28,713 nucleotides of DNA from Desulfovibrio sp. Marseille-P6017 (GCA_900604495.1 UWOR01000023.1:1-28713), one strand, 5' to 3'. Positions 7,314 to 14,103 are shown, numbered from the stretch's first letter. Made by a program: numbers and translations. Notes: generated from the sequence alone by a model not told the origin.

Positions 7314-8123
7314 ATGAGTAAAATATTAAAATTGAATCCGTACTATAGTGAGAAGATATGGGGTTATGAAAATTGGAGTTTATCTACCCATAAAAATGGA
7401 CATTGTACTATAGAAAATAGTGAAGAAACTTTATTAGAAAGAGTAGAAAGTGAGCTACCAATACTTATAAAGGTAATTAAGGCAAATGATACTTTATCAG
7501 TACAAGTACATCCAGATGATGAATTTTCACAAAAACATGAAAATGATAATGGTAAGACTGAGTGCTGGTATGTGTTAGAAGCAAAGGAAGATGCATCTTT
7601 AATATGCGGTATAAAAGAAGGTCATAATAAAGAGAGTTTCTATAAAGTTATAGAAGATGGTAATATAGAAGATAACTTAGAAAGAATAAGTGTAAAAGTT
7701 GGAGATATGATATATATACCAGTTGGAACAGTACATGCTATAGAGGGCGGATTTAAGTTAGTTGAAGTTCAACAAAGTAGTGATGTTACTTATAGAATGT
7801 ATGACTGGGGAAGAGGTAGAGAATTACATATTGAAAAGTCTCTAGAAGTAATTGATTATGAAGGTAAGAATAAGGGTGGAAAGATAGAAAACTTTAGTAA
7901 GTTAGAAACTCCTTATTTTACAGTTGAAAAAATATGTGTAGATAAAAATTATAAGGATAGTGTTAATCATGATTTTCATTCATATACAGTTATAGGTGGT
8001 AATGGAAGTATTGTGAGTGATGATCAAGTTATAGAATTAGTAAAAGAAGACACTGTGTATATACCAAAAGGTGTTGATTACACTATAAATGGAGATATAG
8101 AACTACTAAAAAGTTATGTATAA
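7314..8123 (+). CDS. manA: Mannose-6-phosphate isomerase, class I
   Basis: Interconverts fructose-6-P and mannose-6-P, the first step to GDP-mannose or the last step of mannose use. The zinc ligands are visible: Gln64 and His66 in LSVQVHPDD, Glu83 in KTECWYVL and His141 in GTVHAIEGG. The catalytic arginine region YRMYDWGRGRELHI follows (about residues 160-173). At 269 residues it is somewhat shorter than the Bacillus ManA type (about 315), with a reduced C-terminal domain, as in other clostridial copies. GAGGGAG precedes ATG 7314, 24 bases after the glycosyltransferase stop, so it is the third gene of the cassette. No mannose-1-P guanylyltransferase or phosphomannomutase is nearby, so its link to the cassette's sugar is inferred from position. 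Confidence 0.9.
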   Translation: MSKILKLNPYYSEKIWGYENWSLSTHKNGHCTIENSEETLLERVESELPILIKVIKANDTLSVQVHPDDEFSQKHENDNGKTECWYVLEAKEDASLICGIKEGHNKESFYKVIEDGNIEDNLERISVKVGDMIYIPVGTVHAIEGGFKLVEVQQSSDVTYRMYDWGRGRELHIEKSLEVIDYEGKNKGGKIENFSKLETPYFTVEKICVDKNYKDSVNHDFHSYTVIGGNGSIVSDDQVIELVKEDTVYIPKGVDYTINGDIELLKSYV

Positions 8124-8171
8124 ATTTAGATGATATTTGATTAATTTTTTTATATATTTTTTATTAAAAGA

Positions 8172-8210
8172 TAAGGCTAACATAAGTAAAATGTTAGTCT
8201 TTCTTTATGC
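8172..8210. terminator. Bidirectional terminator between manA and the XRE gene; right copy of the repeat pair
   Basis: AAGGCTAACA (8173-8182) pairs with TGTTAGTCTT (8192-8201) with one G-T pair, followed by TCTTTATGC and preceded by T-rich DNA that gives a T-tract for the minus strand. It lies between two convergent genes. The right part (8190-8210) is the near-identical partner of 5658-5678. Confidence 0.65.
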
Positions 8211-8216
8211 AAAAAA

Positions 8217-8894
8217 TCACTCACCAAGATAAATCCTACTACTAAGAACAGGACCAAATCTATAAAGCTCAGCTTTATAAACCTCATGAATCTCACTAAA
8301 AACAAACTCATCTTCACAAACAAAAACAACAAAATAATCCAAATCATCAACATCACGATGGCCTGAAAAACTAAAATAAAAATCAGCAAAATTACTCTTA
8401 ACAAGTTTAAATAAATAAGGATGAGTAGAACTAGAAACAACCTTAACATCAATTCCAATAACAAGATCCTTATCTCCAAAATAAACATAATCTAAAACAC
8501 ACTTACCACCAACTCTATGCTTAAGAGTTAACTTATCAGGAGTAACATCTATACCGTACTTATTAGAAATTTCTTCACAAATTTTAACCAAACCATAATA
8601 CTCCAAATCTCTAGATTTAGCCTTATTCATAGCTTTATTATCACTATTGCTATCAACATGAACAGGATTAATCCCAAATAAATCAGCAATACTATAATAA
8701 TCCAATTCTAAAGCATTACAAATTTTAAATAGAGTAGAAGAACTAGGATGCTCCCTTTCACCATTTTCTATTTTAGAAATCTCCGTATGACTAATACCCG
8801 CAATACTAGACAAACCTCTAAGAGATAACTTCTTACTTAATCTATTCTCTTTTAAAAACTCCCCTGGATGAGTGTATTTATCATCTAACTTCAT
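8217..8894 (-). CDS. XRE/Cro-CI family transcriptional regulator
   Basis: A 225-residue protein with an N-terminal helix-turn-helix at about residues 10-72 (HPGEFLKENRLSKKLSLRGL, then GISHTEISKIENGEREHPSS), the classic phage-repressor type. The 130-residue C-terminal part has no recognised motif: it lacks the Ser-Lys dyad context of LexA/CI self-cleaving repressors and may sense a ligand or partner. It is transcribed leftward from a promoter opposed to the phage replication genes, the layout of a lysogeny switch. AAAGGGG lies upstream of the ATG at 8894. Two GTATAC palindromes in the divergent gap are candidate operators. It probably represses itself and the rightward genes. Confidence 0.8.
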   Translation of the reverse strand: MKLDDKYTHPGEFLKENRLSKKLSLRGLSSIAGISHTEISKIENGEREHPSSSTLFKICNALELDYYSIADLFGINPVHVDSNSDNKAMNKAKSRDLEYYGLVKICEEISNKYGIDVTPDKLTLKHRVGGKCVLDYVYFGDKDLVIGIDVKVVSSSTHPYLFKLVKSNFADFYFSFSGHRDVDDLDYFVVFVCEDEFVFSEIHEVYKAELYRFGPVLSSRIYLGE

Positions 8895-8906
8895 AATTTA
8901 GCCCCT

Positions 8907-8936
8907 TTGTATACAATTCTTAATAAAAGTATAGCA
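8907..8936 (-). promoter_or_regulatory. Promoter and probable operator of the XRE gene
   Basis: On the minus strand the extended -10 TGCTATACT lies at 8936-8928. A perfect 10-bp palindrome TTGTATACAA (8907-8916) sits just downstream, between the predicted start and the ribosome binding site. No good -35 is seen, as is common with extended -10 promoters. The GTATAC core recurs in the opposing promoter at 9066-9071. Confidence 0.5.
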
Positions 8937-9045
8937 CATAAAAGTATGAAAAATATAATTTAATATCAAAAACTATCAAAATTAAAAGGATAATAAGAAA
9001 TTGAACTAATGTTCTTGTTTACATGTAATTTATTTAAAATTACAG

Positions 9046-9080
9046 TTGACACTAGAAATGAAAACGTATACATTTATATT
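9046..9080 (+). promoter_or_regulatory. Rightward promoter of the phage remnant with an embedded GTATAC site
   Basis: A perfect -35 TTGACA (9046-9051) is followed after 17 bases by the weak -10 TACATT (9069-9074). GTATAC (9066-9071) overlaps the -10, where a bound repressor would block RNA polymerase. TATATT at 9075-9080 is an alternative but over-spaced -10. Confidence 0.5.
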
Positions 9081-9133
9081 AAGCAATGGGAATTTAAATT
9101 AAAAAATTATGTAATTAAGAGGGGGATTATGTA

Positions 9134-9880
9134 ATGTCATATTATTGTATCAGTGGGAATGTACTAAAGTTTGATGTATCAGACACAAAAAAGTTAGGGT
9201 TTCATCATTTAATAATAAGAGCAGAGAATATAGAAAGGTTAAAAGGAGAGTTACCAAGAGGTTATTTTAAGATTACAAGTAGAGTGGTAGCAGAAGCATT
9301 AAATTTAAGTAATAGTACAGTACATAGACTAACAAAAGAATTTGAATCATTAAATATAATTAAATGTGTTAAAAAAAGCAAAAGTATTACAGAGGCATCA
9401 ATATATGAGTACATTTTTGACTATTGCAATGAAACGGTATCTGAAACGGTTAGTGAACCGGTAGATAATGGAATACAACTAAGTGATTTCAATGAATTAA
9501 GACCTAATGATAAAAGTCAAAATGAACAAGTAGATGAAACAGTTACTGATACATTAAAAAAAGAAGTTTTAAAAAGAAAAGATATATATAGGCTTGTTAT
9601 TAATAGATTAAATGAAAGAGCTAATAAGAATTTTAAACCAACATCACAAAAAACTCAATCACACATCAATGCAAGACTCTTGGAAAAATTCACTGTAGAA
9701 GATTTTTATAAAGTTATAGATACAAAATGTGCTCAATGGAAAGATAGTAGTATGGATATATTTTTAAGACCTCGTACTTTATTTGGTACAAAGTTTGAAG
9801 ATTATTTAAATGAGCACAAATCACCAACCCCTGAAGTTGATAGTAATAGTCCTTGGAATCCATCGTTTAATTATGATTAG
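9134..9880 (+). CDS. Phage replication protein with winged-helix N-terminus and conserved phage C-terminal domain
   Basis: A 248-residue protein. Residues 35-85 look like a winged helix for DNA binding (PRGYFKITSRVVAEALNLSN, then TVHRLTKEFESLNII). The middle is acidic and low in complexity. The C-terminal 80 residues (VINRLNERANKNF, QSHINARLLEKFTVEDF, IFLRPRTLFGTKFEDYLNE) match the phage C-terminal domain found in replisome organiser/DnaD-like proteins of Firmicutes phages (Phg_2220_C family). The likely role is to bind the phage origin and load the helicase encoded next. The start at 9134 follows GAGGGGG; an ATG at 9129 in another frame is closed at once by TAA and is not a usable start. Confidence 0.75.
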   Translation: MSYYCISGNVLKFDVSDTKKLGFHHLIIRAENIERLKGELPRGYFKITSRVVAEALNLSNSTVHRLTKEFESLNIIKCVKKSKSITEASIYEYIFDYCNETVSETVSEPVDNGIQLSDFNELRPNDKSQNEQVDETVTDTLKKEVLKRKDIYRLVINRLNERANKNFKPTSQKTQSHINARLLEKFTVEDFYKVIDTKCAQWKDSSMDIFLRPRTLFGTKFEDYLNEHKSPTPEVDSNSPWNPSFNYD

Positions 9881-9900
9881 GATAGTAGGGAGAAAATATT

Positions 9901-11223
9901 ATGTCTAGTTTATTAGTTTCAGTTCAAACTGAGCAGTCTTTTTTAGGATGTATATTATTAGATAATAGTTTTGATTATAAATTAGAAGAAGTAAGTGAAG
10001 ATTATTTTTCTAATGAATATACAAGAGCAATATTTAAGTCTATGATAGAGCTTAAATCTGATGGGCTTAGTATAGATTTAGTAAATGTAGCAGAAAAGCT
10101 TAAGATGAAGAAAGTAAATTTAGAGTTATCTTATTTAGTAGATTTAACTTCTATTTGTAAAACTTATAGTATAGATTCATATGTACATACTTTAAAAGAA
10201 AAGTATGTAAGAAGAACTTGGGCTGAGAAGTTTCAAGTAACTTTAAATAAAATTATGTCAGATGAAGATTTAGATTCAACGATTTTTAAGTTTGAAAATG
10301 AAACTAAGAATGTGTTTTATGAAGATACATATAAGGATGATATATCTTCTATAAGTCAATCAATAATGGATTTATTAGAAGGTGGAAATATATCTAATAT
10401 AAAGTTTGGTATTAAGTTTTTAGATGAGGTGATAGGTGGAATATATAAAGGAGAGTTAACTACTATAGCTGCAAAGTCTAGTGTAAGAAAAACTTCTTTA
10501 GCACTTCAAATAATGCTTAATGTTTTAAAACAAGGTAAGAAAGTTTTGTTTATTACCCGAGAAATGTCAAAAGAACAAATACTTATGAGAAATTTAACTA
10601 AAAAGACAGGAATAAATACTAATAAAATGAAATCAGGCAATATTGGTGCCGAGGAATGGAAGTTAATAGTCGAAGTCCTATCACATATGAATAAAGATAA
10701 TTTAATCTTTATCAACGATAAAATCCACACCGTAGCACAAATCAGAAAACGTATAAGACAAATCAAACCAGATTTACTAATAGTAGATTATGTTCAATTA
10801 ATGACTCCAAGTAATAACTTATCAAATAGAGAAAGAGAAGTAGCTGGAATATCTAGAGATTTAAAAAATATTACATTAGATTTTAATATGAGTGTAATTC
10901 AACTTAGTCAGTTAAATGATGAGATGAAAGATTTTAGACCAATGGGAGAGAGACCTATGAGAGAGTCAAAGGCTTTGTTTCATGATAGTAATAATGTGCT
11001 TTATATTCATGAGCCAAGTGAAGGTGATTTAGAAGAGGCTGCTAGAAAATTGGGAAGAAGTAAGGATAGTATATTAAATGCTAAGCAAAATGGAATAAAG
11101 TTAGTAGAAGTTATAGTTGCAAAGTGTAGGGACGGCGAGAAGAAGTTTAAGTATTTTGCTTATAATGGATCTAGACTTTATTTTGAGGAGTTAAAGGAGA
11201 ATATGGGAGGATATGTATGTTAG
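9901..11223 (+). CDS. DnaB-like replicative helicase of phage type, with an altered Walker A motif
   Basis: A 440-residue protein with the DnaB two-part layout: an N-terminal domain (residues 5-110, EQSFLGCILLDNS at the start) and a RecA-like ATPase domain (about 165-435). Walker B is present as DLLIVDYVQLM, and the sensor stretch VIQLSQLND is intact. Walker A, normally a GKT-ending loop, reads AAKSSVRKTS (residues 190-199): the invariant glycine before Lys197 is Arg196, encoded AGA at 10486-10488, one transition from GGA. That should weaken or abolish ATP binding. The region FHDSN near residue 362 also departs from the usual EQDAD. The reading frame is whole, and the stop overlaps the next start by seven bases. 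It is probably a helicase from a decaying prophage. Confidence 0.8.
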   Translation: MSSLLVSVQTEQSFLGCILLDNSFDYKLEEVSEDYFSNEYTRAIFKSMIELKSDGLSIDLVNVAEKLKMKKVNLELSYLVDLTSICKTYSIDSYVHTLKEKYVRRTWAEKFQVTLNKIMSDEDLDSTIFKFENETKNVFYEDTYKDDISSISQSIMDLLEGGNISNIKFGIKFLDEVIGGIYKGELTTIAAKSSVRKTSLALQIMLNVLKQGKKVLFITREMSKEQILMRNLTKKTGINTNKMKSGNIGAEEWKLIVEVLSHMNKDNLIFINDKIHTVAQIRKRIRQIKPDLLIVDYVQLMTPSNNLSNREREVAGISRDLKNITLDFNMSVIQLSQLNDEMKDFRPMGERPMRESKALFHDSNNVLYIHEPSEGDLEEAARKLGRSKDSILNAKQNGIKLVEVIVAKCRDGEKKFKYFAYNGSRLYFEELKENMGGYVC

Positions 11224-11471
11224 ATAAGTTGAAGTTGGAGGATATACCAGAGCAGTTTAGAGATTTGGCAGAGGTTATAGGTCTTGATGCTTATAGGAAG
11301 TTGATTAGATATGCTGGTGGTATGAGTATTTATATTCCTGTTGAGTATCGTGTTACTAGAAATGTTAGGGATAGGATACTTAGGGAAACTTTTAGTGGAG
11401 ATTATAAGTCTTTTTCTAAGGCTTATAGAATTAGTGAGGGTCATTTGAGAAGAATTATAAATAGTAGATAA
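11217..11471 (+). CDS. Mor-family transcription regulator
   Basis: An 84-residue protein beginning within the end of the helicase gene (GGGAGG at 11205-11210, ATG 11217). Residues 8-45 (DIPEQFRDLAEVIGLDAYRK, then AGGMSIYIP) and the C-terminal helix-turn-helix (FSGDYKSFSKAYRISEGHLR) follow the pattern of Mor/Mu middle-operon activators found in phages and integrative elements of Firmicutes. It may activate later genes of the element, but no such genes remain downstream. All five lysine codons are AAG, unlike the neighbouring bacterial genes. Confidence 0.75.
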   Translation: MLDKLKLEDIPEQFRDLAEVIGLDAYRKLIRYAGGMSIYIPVEYRVTRNVRDRILRETFSGDYKSFSKAYRISEGHLRRIINSR

Positions 11472-11490
11472 ATATTTGAGGGGGATTATT

Positions 11491-11877
11491 ATGAAGAAGA
11501 TTTTAAAGGGAAGATCTAAGGAAGTTAAGATTACAGCTCCTATTGGTAGTGCTGAGTATGGTAGGCTTGTTAAGGAGTTATATAGTGATGTTGTGAGTGA
11601 GACTAAGGTTTTGGATGATGATTTGTATGAGAGTATTTGTAGGTATGATGAGATTGTGGCGGATATTTCTAGGTTGAAGTTGGAGAAGGATAAGATTGAG
11701 CATACATTGATGGGTGTTATGAAGGAAAGTGAGACTGCTTTTGTTAAGGAGAGGAAGGTTACTTGGAAGAAGAGTTCTAGGAGTAGTTTTGATTCTAAGA
11801 GGCTTAGGGAGGAAGATCCTGAGCTTTATGAGAGGTATTGTCGTGTTGTTAGTAGTAGGTTGTTTAAGATTAAGTGA
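11491..11877 (+). CDS. Orphan protein resembling the C-terminal tail of YqaJ-type viral recombinases
   Basis: A 128-residue protein from ATG 11491, chosen because GAGGGGG at 11478-11484 is six bases upstream; an in-frame TTG at 11476 lies before that site and is not a credible start. Residues 45-75 are charged and likely helical or coiled. The end (KVTWKKSSRSSFDSKRLREE, DPELYERY, SSRLFKIK) is very like the C-terminus of YqaJ exonuclease/recombinase proteins. The catalytic nuclease domain, normally about 200 residues before this, is absent. It could be a remnant of such a gene that kept its own start, or a small stand-alone phage protein. All 18 lysines use AAG and all eight isoleucines use ATT, which is very unlike the surrounding genes. 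Confidence 0.6.
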   Translation: MKKILKGRSKEVKITAPIGSAEYGRLVKELYSDVVSETKVLDDDLYESICRYDEIVADISRLKLEKDKIEHTLMGVMKESETAFVKERKVTWKKSSRSSFDSKRLREEDPELYERYCRVVSSRLFKIK

Positions 11878-11921
11878 TTTAAAATTTAAACTATATAGAA
11901 TTCAATGTTCTTATAATAAAA

Positions 11922-11952
11922 AACGAGTGATAAATTTCACTCGTTATTTTTT
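11922..11952. terminator. Bidirectional terminator
   Basis: AACGAGTGA (11922-11930) pairs perfectly with TCACTCGTT (11937-11945), with a six-base loop. T-residues follow at 11947-11952 and A-residues precede the stem, giving T-tracts on both strands. It separates the convergent YqaJ-like gene and the minus-strand membrane gene, whose stop codon abuts it. Confidence 0.85.
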
Positions 11953-12289
11953 ATAAGTATGTATAGATAGTTAGTAATATTAAGTTTATTAATAATAAGC
12001 TTAAGTTAAATTTTAAATGAATGGATATACATATATCTAAAATTTCTACTATGGTTAAGTCATTTCTATTAAATTTATTGGATTTTATAATTATCTTAAA
12101 TATGAGGTAGGTTATGATTCCAATAATGAATAAAGTATATAAGAATATAGTAACTAGCCCAGTGAAGTATATAAATACGTTTATAATAGCAAAGAATATT
12201 CTGCAAGATATAAATAAAAGTATGATTGTTAGTAGAGTCATACATAGTATACTAAGTAGTTTGATTTTTATATCATTCTTATTTTTCAT
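11951..12289 (-). CDS. Small membrane protein of unknown function
   Basis: A 112-residue, strongly hydrophobic protein with three or four predicted membrane segments (about residues 10-32, 35-65 and 92-110). A short polar stretch around residues 68-78 (IIKSNKFNRNDLT) separates the hydrophobic parts. An ideal AAGGAG site lies seven bases before the ATG at 12289, and the stop meets a terminator, so it is probably a true gene despite low complexity. No family is recognised. It closes the phage-like island and may be cargo such as an immunity or exclusion protein, or an unrelated resident gene; nothing in the sequence decides. Confidence 0.6.
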   Translation of the reverse strand: MKNKNDIKIKLLSILCMTLLTIILLFISCRIFFAIINVFIYFTGLVTIFLYTLFIIGIITYLIFKIIIKSNKFNRNDLTIVEILDICISIHLKFNLSLLLINLILLTIYTYL

Positions 12290-12394
12290 AATAATCTCCT
12301 TATAGGTTTCTATATAAATATTATTTAGTGTATAAATTTATAACTAATTTTTTAACATATTAATTAAAATAAATAATGATATATTACAAAAAAT

Positions 12395-12425
12395 GACAAT
12401 TTTCTCCTTGCTGATAAAGTATAAT
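12395..12425 (+). promoter_or_regulatory. Promoter-like element before galE, GACA-N21-TATAAT type
   Basis: A perfect -10 TATAAT (12420-12425) has GACA (12395-12398) exactly 21 bases before it, as in the elements at 5764 and 13585. No TTGACA-like box occurs at the standard 17-base spacing. The predicted start is about 45 bases before the galE ATG. Confidence 0.5.
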
Positions 12426-12477
12426 AAAAAAGATTTTTAACTTATTATGGGAGTTTATTAATAAAAGGAGAGTAAAT

Positions 12478-13506
12478 ATGTCAGTATTAGTAACAGGAGG
12501 AGCTGGATATATAGGGAGTCATACAGTAATTCAGCTTTTAGAAAGTAATAAAGATGTAATAATAGTTGATAATTTTTCAAATAGTAATCCTATAGTTCTA
12601 GATAGAATAAAACAAATAACAAATAAAGATTTTAAATTTTATGAAATAGACACAACTAATCAAGAAAATCTAGAAGTAGTATTCAAAGAAAATGATATAG
12701 ATTCTGTGATACATTTTGCAGCATATAAAGCAGTAGGAGAATCCGTTGCAAAACCATTAGAATACTATACTAATAATATAATAAATACATTAAGCGTATT
12801 AAATTTAATGAAAAAATATGATGTGAAAAAATTTGTATTTAGTTCATCTGCAACAGTATATGGAGATCCTCATACATGTCCAATAACAGAAGATTTTCCA
12901 TTAAGTACAACAAATCCATATGGAGCAACTAAATTAATGATAGAAGATATGCTAAGAGATATTGCAAAGGCTGATGCAAGTTTTAATGTAGCTATACTTA
13001 GATACTTTAATCCAGTTGGTGCACATAGTAGTGGTTTAATAGGGGAGGACCCTAATGATATACCTAATAATTTAATGCCATATGTATCGCAAGTAGCAGT
13101 AGGTAAATTAAAAGAATTAAGTGTATTTGGAAATGACTATAATACACCTGATGGAACTGGCGTTAGAGACTATATACATGTAGTTGATTTGGCAAATGGA
13201 CACTTAAATGCTCTTGATAGATTAGATACTAATTGTGGTCTTGTAACTTATAATCTAGGAACAGGAAATGGATATAGTGTTTTAGATATGGTAAAAGCAT
13301 TTAGTGAAGCTAGTGGTAGAGAAGTGGCTTATAAAATAGTTGATAGAAGACCAGGTGATGTCGCGATGTGTTATGCTGATCCTAAAAAAGCTAATGTAGA
13401 GCTTGGATGGAAAGCTCAGTATGGAATAAAAGAGATGTGTGAAGATGCTTGGAGATGGCAAAGTAATAATCCTAATGGATATTCTAATCCTAGTGAAGCG
13501 TTATAA
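12478..13506 (+). CDS. galE: UDP-glucose 4-epimerase, first copy
   Basis: Interconverts UDP-glucose and UDP-galactose (possibly the N-acetyl forms), with NAD bound in an SDR extended fold. Residues 5-13 show the nucleotide loop TGGAGYIGS. The catalytic set is Ser124 (in FSSSATVYG), Tyr148 and Lys152 (YGATK). NPVGAHSSGLIGEDP and the C-terminal RRPGDVAMCYADP region are typical of the E. coli-type enzyme (338-342 residues). GGAGAG precedes ATG 12478. It stands as its own unit, with a promoter upstream and a strong terminator after it. A second, diverged copy lies at 15080. Confidence 0.92.
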   Translation: MSVLVTGGAGYIGSHTVIQLLESNKDVIIVDNFSNSNPIVLDRIKQITNKDFKFYEIDTTNQENLEVVFKENDIDSVIHFAAYKAVGESVAKPLEYYTNNIINTLSVLNLMKKYDVKKFVFSSSATVYGDPHTCPITEDFPLSTTNPYGATKLMIEDMLRDIAKADASFNVAILRYFNPVGAHSSGLIGEDPNDIPNNLMPYVSQVAVGKLKELSVFGNDYNTPDGTGVRDYIHVVDLANGHLNALDRLDTNCGLVTYNLGTGNGYSVLDMVKAFSEASGREVAYKIVDRRPGDVAMCYADPKKANVELGWKAQYGIKEMCEDAWRWQSNNPNGYSNPSEAL

Positions 13507-13511
13507 TAAGT

Positions 13512-13550
13512 AAAGAATACTATCTATATTTTTAGATAGTATTCTTTTAT
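13512..13550 (+). terminator. Rho-independent terminator after the first galE
   Basis: A 15-bp perfect stem, 13512-13526 with 13533-13547, has a six-base loop and is followed by a T-rich stretch. It begins six bases after the galE stop codon. Confidence 0.85.
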
Positions 13551-13584
13551 TTTATATAAAAAATAAGTTAAAAATACAATAAAC

Positions 13585-13615
13585 GACAAAATTTTATTTT
13601 AAAAAAAGGTATAAT
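13585..13615 (+). promoter_or_regulatory. Promoter-like element, GACA-N21-TATAAT type
   Basis: GACA (13585-13588), 21 bases, then a perfect TATAAT (13610-13615). Similarity to the element at 5764 extends past the -10 into the start region (AATAGAAAA followed by AGTAT in both). It drives the membrane gene at 13666 and probably galU and galE downstream. Confidence 0.5.
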
Positions 13616-13665
13616 AGAAAAAGTATGATGTTTAATAAAGTATAAATATTTGGAGGAATTATGTA

Positions 13666-14103
13666 TTGGAATACATAAAATTAATGTTTTTCTCTATGGT
13701 GCCAGTAATAGAGTTAAGAGGCGCTATACCATTAGGAATAGCAATGGATTTACATCCAGTTTATTTATATTTATTCTGCTTACTAGTATCAACAATAGTT
13801 GCAGTTCCTATAGTTTTAGTATTTAGACAAGTAATAGATTACTTAAGACATAGAAAATACTTTAACAAAATAGTAAGATGGATAGATAATAAAATAGATG
13901 GTAGAGCAAAGAAGCTAAAGTCAGCGAGTATAATAGGTCTTATATTGTTTGTAGGGGTACCACTACCTACAACTGGATCTTGGAGTGCAGCAGCTTTAGC
14001 ATCAATATTTAAAATGAGGATAAAAGATGCTCTTATGGGCATATTTATTGGAAATGCTATGGCAGGGATCATAGTATCCGGATTAGCACTGCATATAATA
14101 TAA
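13666..14103 (+). CDS. Small multidrug-export family membrane protein (COG2426)
   Basis: A 145-residue membrane protein with three or four hydrophobic segments, matching the Sm_multidrug_ex family: [14 protein letters not shown] near the N-terminus, [20 protein letters not shown] in the middle, and [15 protein letters not shown] at the end. Despite the family name, the transported substrate is not established. The start is the TTG at 13666, nine bases after GGAGG (13652-13656). An ATG at 13661, closer to the same site, is in another frame and opens only a five-codon frame ending at TAA, overlapping the true start. It lies 26 bases before galU and is probably cotranscribed with it. Confidence 0.82.
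   Translation: MEYIKLMFFSMVPVIELRGAIPLGIAMDLHPVYLYLFCLLVSTIVAVPIVLVFRQVIDYLRHRKYFNKIVRWIDNKIDGRAKKLKSASIIGLILFVGVPLPTTGSWSAAALASIFKMRIKDALMGIFIGNAMAGIIVSGLALHII

Noticed and set aside
5189..8210. CRISPR-like repeats from the recurring TTAG hairpins
   Set aside because: Only three dispersed copies with irregular spacing, each shaped like a terminator; no array or cas gene.
8177..8488. A leucine-rich minus-strand frame overlapping the XRE gene
   Set aside because: It is a frame-shifted shadow of the XRE regulator: no binding site, and it crosses the terminator.
8907..9071. GTATAC sites as att sites of the prophage
   Set aside because: They are short palindromes inside promoters beside the repressor; they do not flank the island and fit operators better.
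11476..11490. TTG at 11476 as the start of the YqaJ-tail gene
   Set aside because: It overlaps the GAGGGGG binding site that serves ATG 11491 and has no site of its own.
12114..12305. A plus-strand hydrophobic reading frame opposite the small membrane gene
   Set aside because: It has no ribosome binding site and lies almost wholly within the minus-strand gene, which has an ideal site and a terminator.
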